A stretch of DNA of 43,367 nucleotides from assembly GCA_029861845.1 (NCBI GenBank), contig JAOTYM010000022.1:1-43367 (forward strand), read 5' to 3'. The notes beneath the pieces are model-generated. The model was not told the DNA's origin. It worked only from the letters and a program-made list of their open reading frames with translations, and did not search any database. A program made the translations under genes and the position numbers. Shown here piece after piece: positions 42,577-43,367 of the stretch (position 1 is the stretch's first letter; each line of letters opens with the position of its first letter). Origin of the DNA: Gammaproteobacteria bacterium. Its GTDB lineage: Bacteria > Pseudomonadota > Gammaproteobacteria > Acidiferrobacterales > SPGG2.

Positions 42577-42585
42577 TGGTGGATC

Positions 42586-43367
42586 ATGAATCTGCGCCAG
42601 CTCCGTTATATTTCCGCCGTTGCCCGCAACGGGCTTAACGTCTCGGCGACAGCGGAGATCCTGTTTACCTCACAGCCTGGAGTGAGCAAGCAGATCCAGC
42701 AGCTAGAGGAGGAATTAGGCGTTCAGATCTTCGAGCGAAACGGCAAGCAACTTACGCGCATTACACCAGCCGGCAAGGCCATCATTGAAATGGCCGAGCG
42801 CGTACTAAATGGCGCAGAAAGCATTCCGCAGCTGGCGAAAGAGTACAGCGATCCCGAGCGGGGCACGCTATCCATCGCCACCACCCATACCCAGGCGCGT
42901 TACGTCTTACCGCCGATCATCAGGAACTTCGTTCAAAGATATCCCAAAGTAGGGCTGCGACTGCATCAGGGGAATCCTATTCAGATAGCTGGGTTGGCAG
43001 CCAAAGGTGACGCCGACTTTGTAATCGCCTCCGAGGGACTCGAACATTTTGAAAGTCTGGTGATGATGCCCTGTTATAGATGGAGTCGCACGATCGTTAC
43101 ACCGCGTGATCATCCCCTAACCAAGAAGCAACCGGTCACGTTAGAGGCGATGATGGAGTACCCCATCGTTACCTGTGACTTCGATTTCACGAGCGGCTCA
43201 CCAGGCGAAGTCAATGGCAGTGATCCTACGCTAGAGCCCAACATTGTCTGCACCGCGTTGGATGCTGACGTGATAAAGACTTATGTGCGGCTTGGAATGG
43301 GTATCGGTATCGTGGCCAAGATGGCCTATGACTCCGCTATTGACAAGGATTTGGCTGCAATCGATGC
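42586..43367 (+). CDS. cysB: CysB-like LysR regulator (3' end outside window)
   Basis: The frame from ATG 42586 is open to the window end (260 codons of about 325). The N-terminus MNLRQLRYISAVARNGLNVS and the helix-turn-helix with TSQPGVSKQIQQLEEELG match CysB. So do TTHTQARYVLPPII, DADVIKTYVRLGMGIGIVA and the anion-site region, which are almost word for word CysB as I remember it. CysB activates sulfate assimilation in response to N-acetylserine. It follows the Nfn-like gene by nine bases with GGTGG before the ATG, so it is probably co-transcribed with it. That link between a large flavoprotein and sulfur regulation is unusual. Confidence 0.93.
   Translation, partial: MNLRQLRYISAVARNGLNVSATAEILFTSQPGVSKQIQQLEEELGVQIFERNGKQLTRITPAGKAIIEMAERVLNGAESIPQLAKEYSDPERGTLSIATTHTQARYVLPPIIRNFVQRYPKVGLRLHQGNPIQIAGLAAKGDADFVIASEGLEHFESLVMMPCYRWSRTIVTPRDHPLTKKQPVTLEAMMEYPIVTCDFDFTSGSPGEVNGSDPTLEPNIVCTALDADVIKTYVRLGMGIGIVAKMAYDSAIDKDLAAID

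Noticed and set aside
1-43367. tRNA, rRNA, CRISPR arrays, prophage or conjugative genes
   Set aside because: No cloverleaf-like sequence, spaced repeat array or phage/transfer gene was recognised when reading both strands; absence was judged by eye, not by a covariance-model search.

Overview
The window looks like a piece of a proteobacterial chromosome, most likely gammaproteobacterial (betaproteobacterial is possible). The reasons are a CysB-type LysR regulator at the right end, a YceI/cytochrome b561 pair, a HutZ/HugZ-type protein, a nu-class (YfcG-like) glutathione transferase and mostly strong Shine-Dalgarno sites. GC content is moderate to high. I see no rRNA, tRNA, CRISPR array, phage gene or intact transposase. 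Gene density is high, but several gaps hold gene remnants, which points to a genome that is losing genes.

Region 1 (1-7.5 kb): a dipeptide/oligopeptide ABC importer (ATPase partly outside the window, solute-binding protein, two permeases), then an HMG-CoA lyase-like gene facing it, then a class III CoA-transferase and a 3-hydroxyisobutyrate dehydrogenase-like gene. Region 2 (7.5-17.2 kb) is an organic-acid catabolic patch: an alkaline-phosphatase-fold hydrolase, an Ldh-family dehydrogenase, a D-2-hydroxyacid dehydrogenase overlapping a type II haloacid dehalogenase, a DMT transporter, a D-tartrate-dehydratase-like enolase-superfamily enzyme, an isocitrate lyase/PEP mutase-family lyase and a crotonase. 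Remnants of panE, a crotonase and a sirtuin lie between them.

Region 3 (17.2-26.2 kb): a GntR/FCD regulator translationally coupled to a TcuA-like flavoprotein, with a perfect 12-bp palindrome upstream as a likely operator; a three-gene membrane operon (ExbB/TolQ-like channel, ExbD/TolR-like protein with a YfaP-like periplasmic domain, and a two-TM protein with a proline-rich tail); an SDR diverging from an MmgE/PrpD gene; an MFS transporter; and a ChaC-like gamma-glutamylcyclotransferase. Region 4 (26.2-34.9 kb): LysR diverging from yceI, cytochrome b561, a HugZ-like protein behind an unaccompanied CoxL-like molybdenum hydroxylase subunit, two glutathione transferases, an AbrB-family membrane protein, a PilZ protein and a small membrane protein.

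Region 5 (35-43.4 kb): a minus-strand operon doxX-glcG-CoA-transferase-MaoC hydratase with a near-perfect Shine-Dalgarno site; a YkvA-like protein; a 1257-residue iron-sulfur flavoprotein that looks like a single-chain NfnB-NfnA (GltD-like plus PyrK-like) fusion with an unrecognised N-terminal domain; and cysB immediately downstream, running off the window.

The most promising poorly described systems are the ExbB/ExbD/YfaP-like operon (19960-21765) and the NfnB-NfnA-like fusion next to cysB (38803-42576). Functions are assigned from recognised motifs and remembered family sequences; no database search was run.
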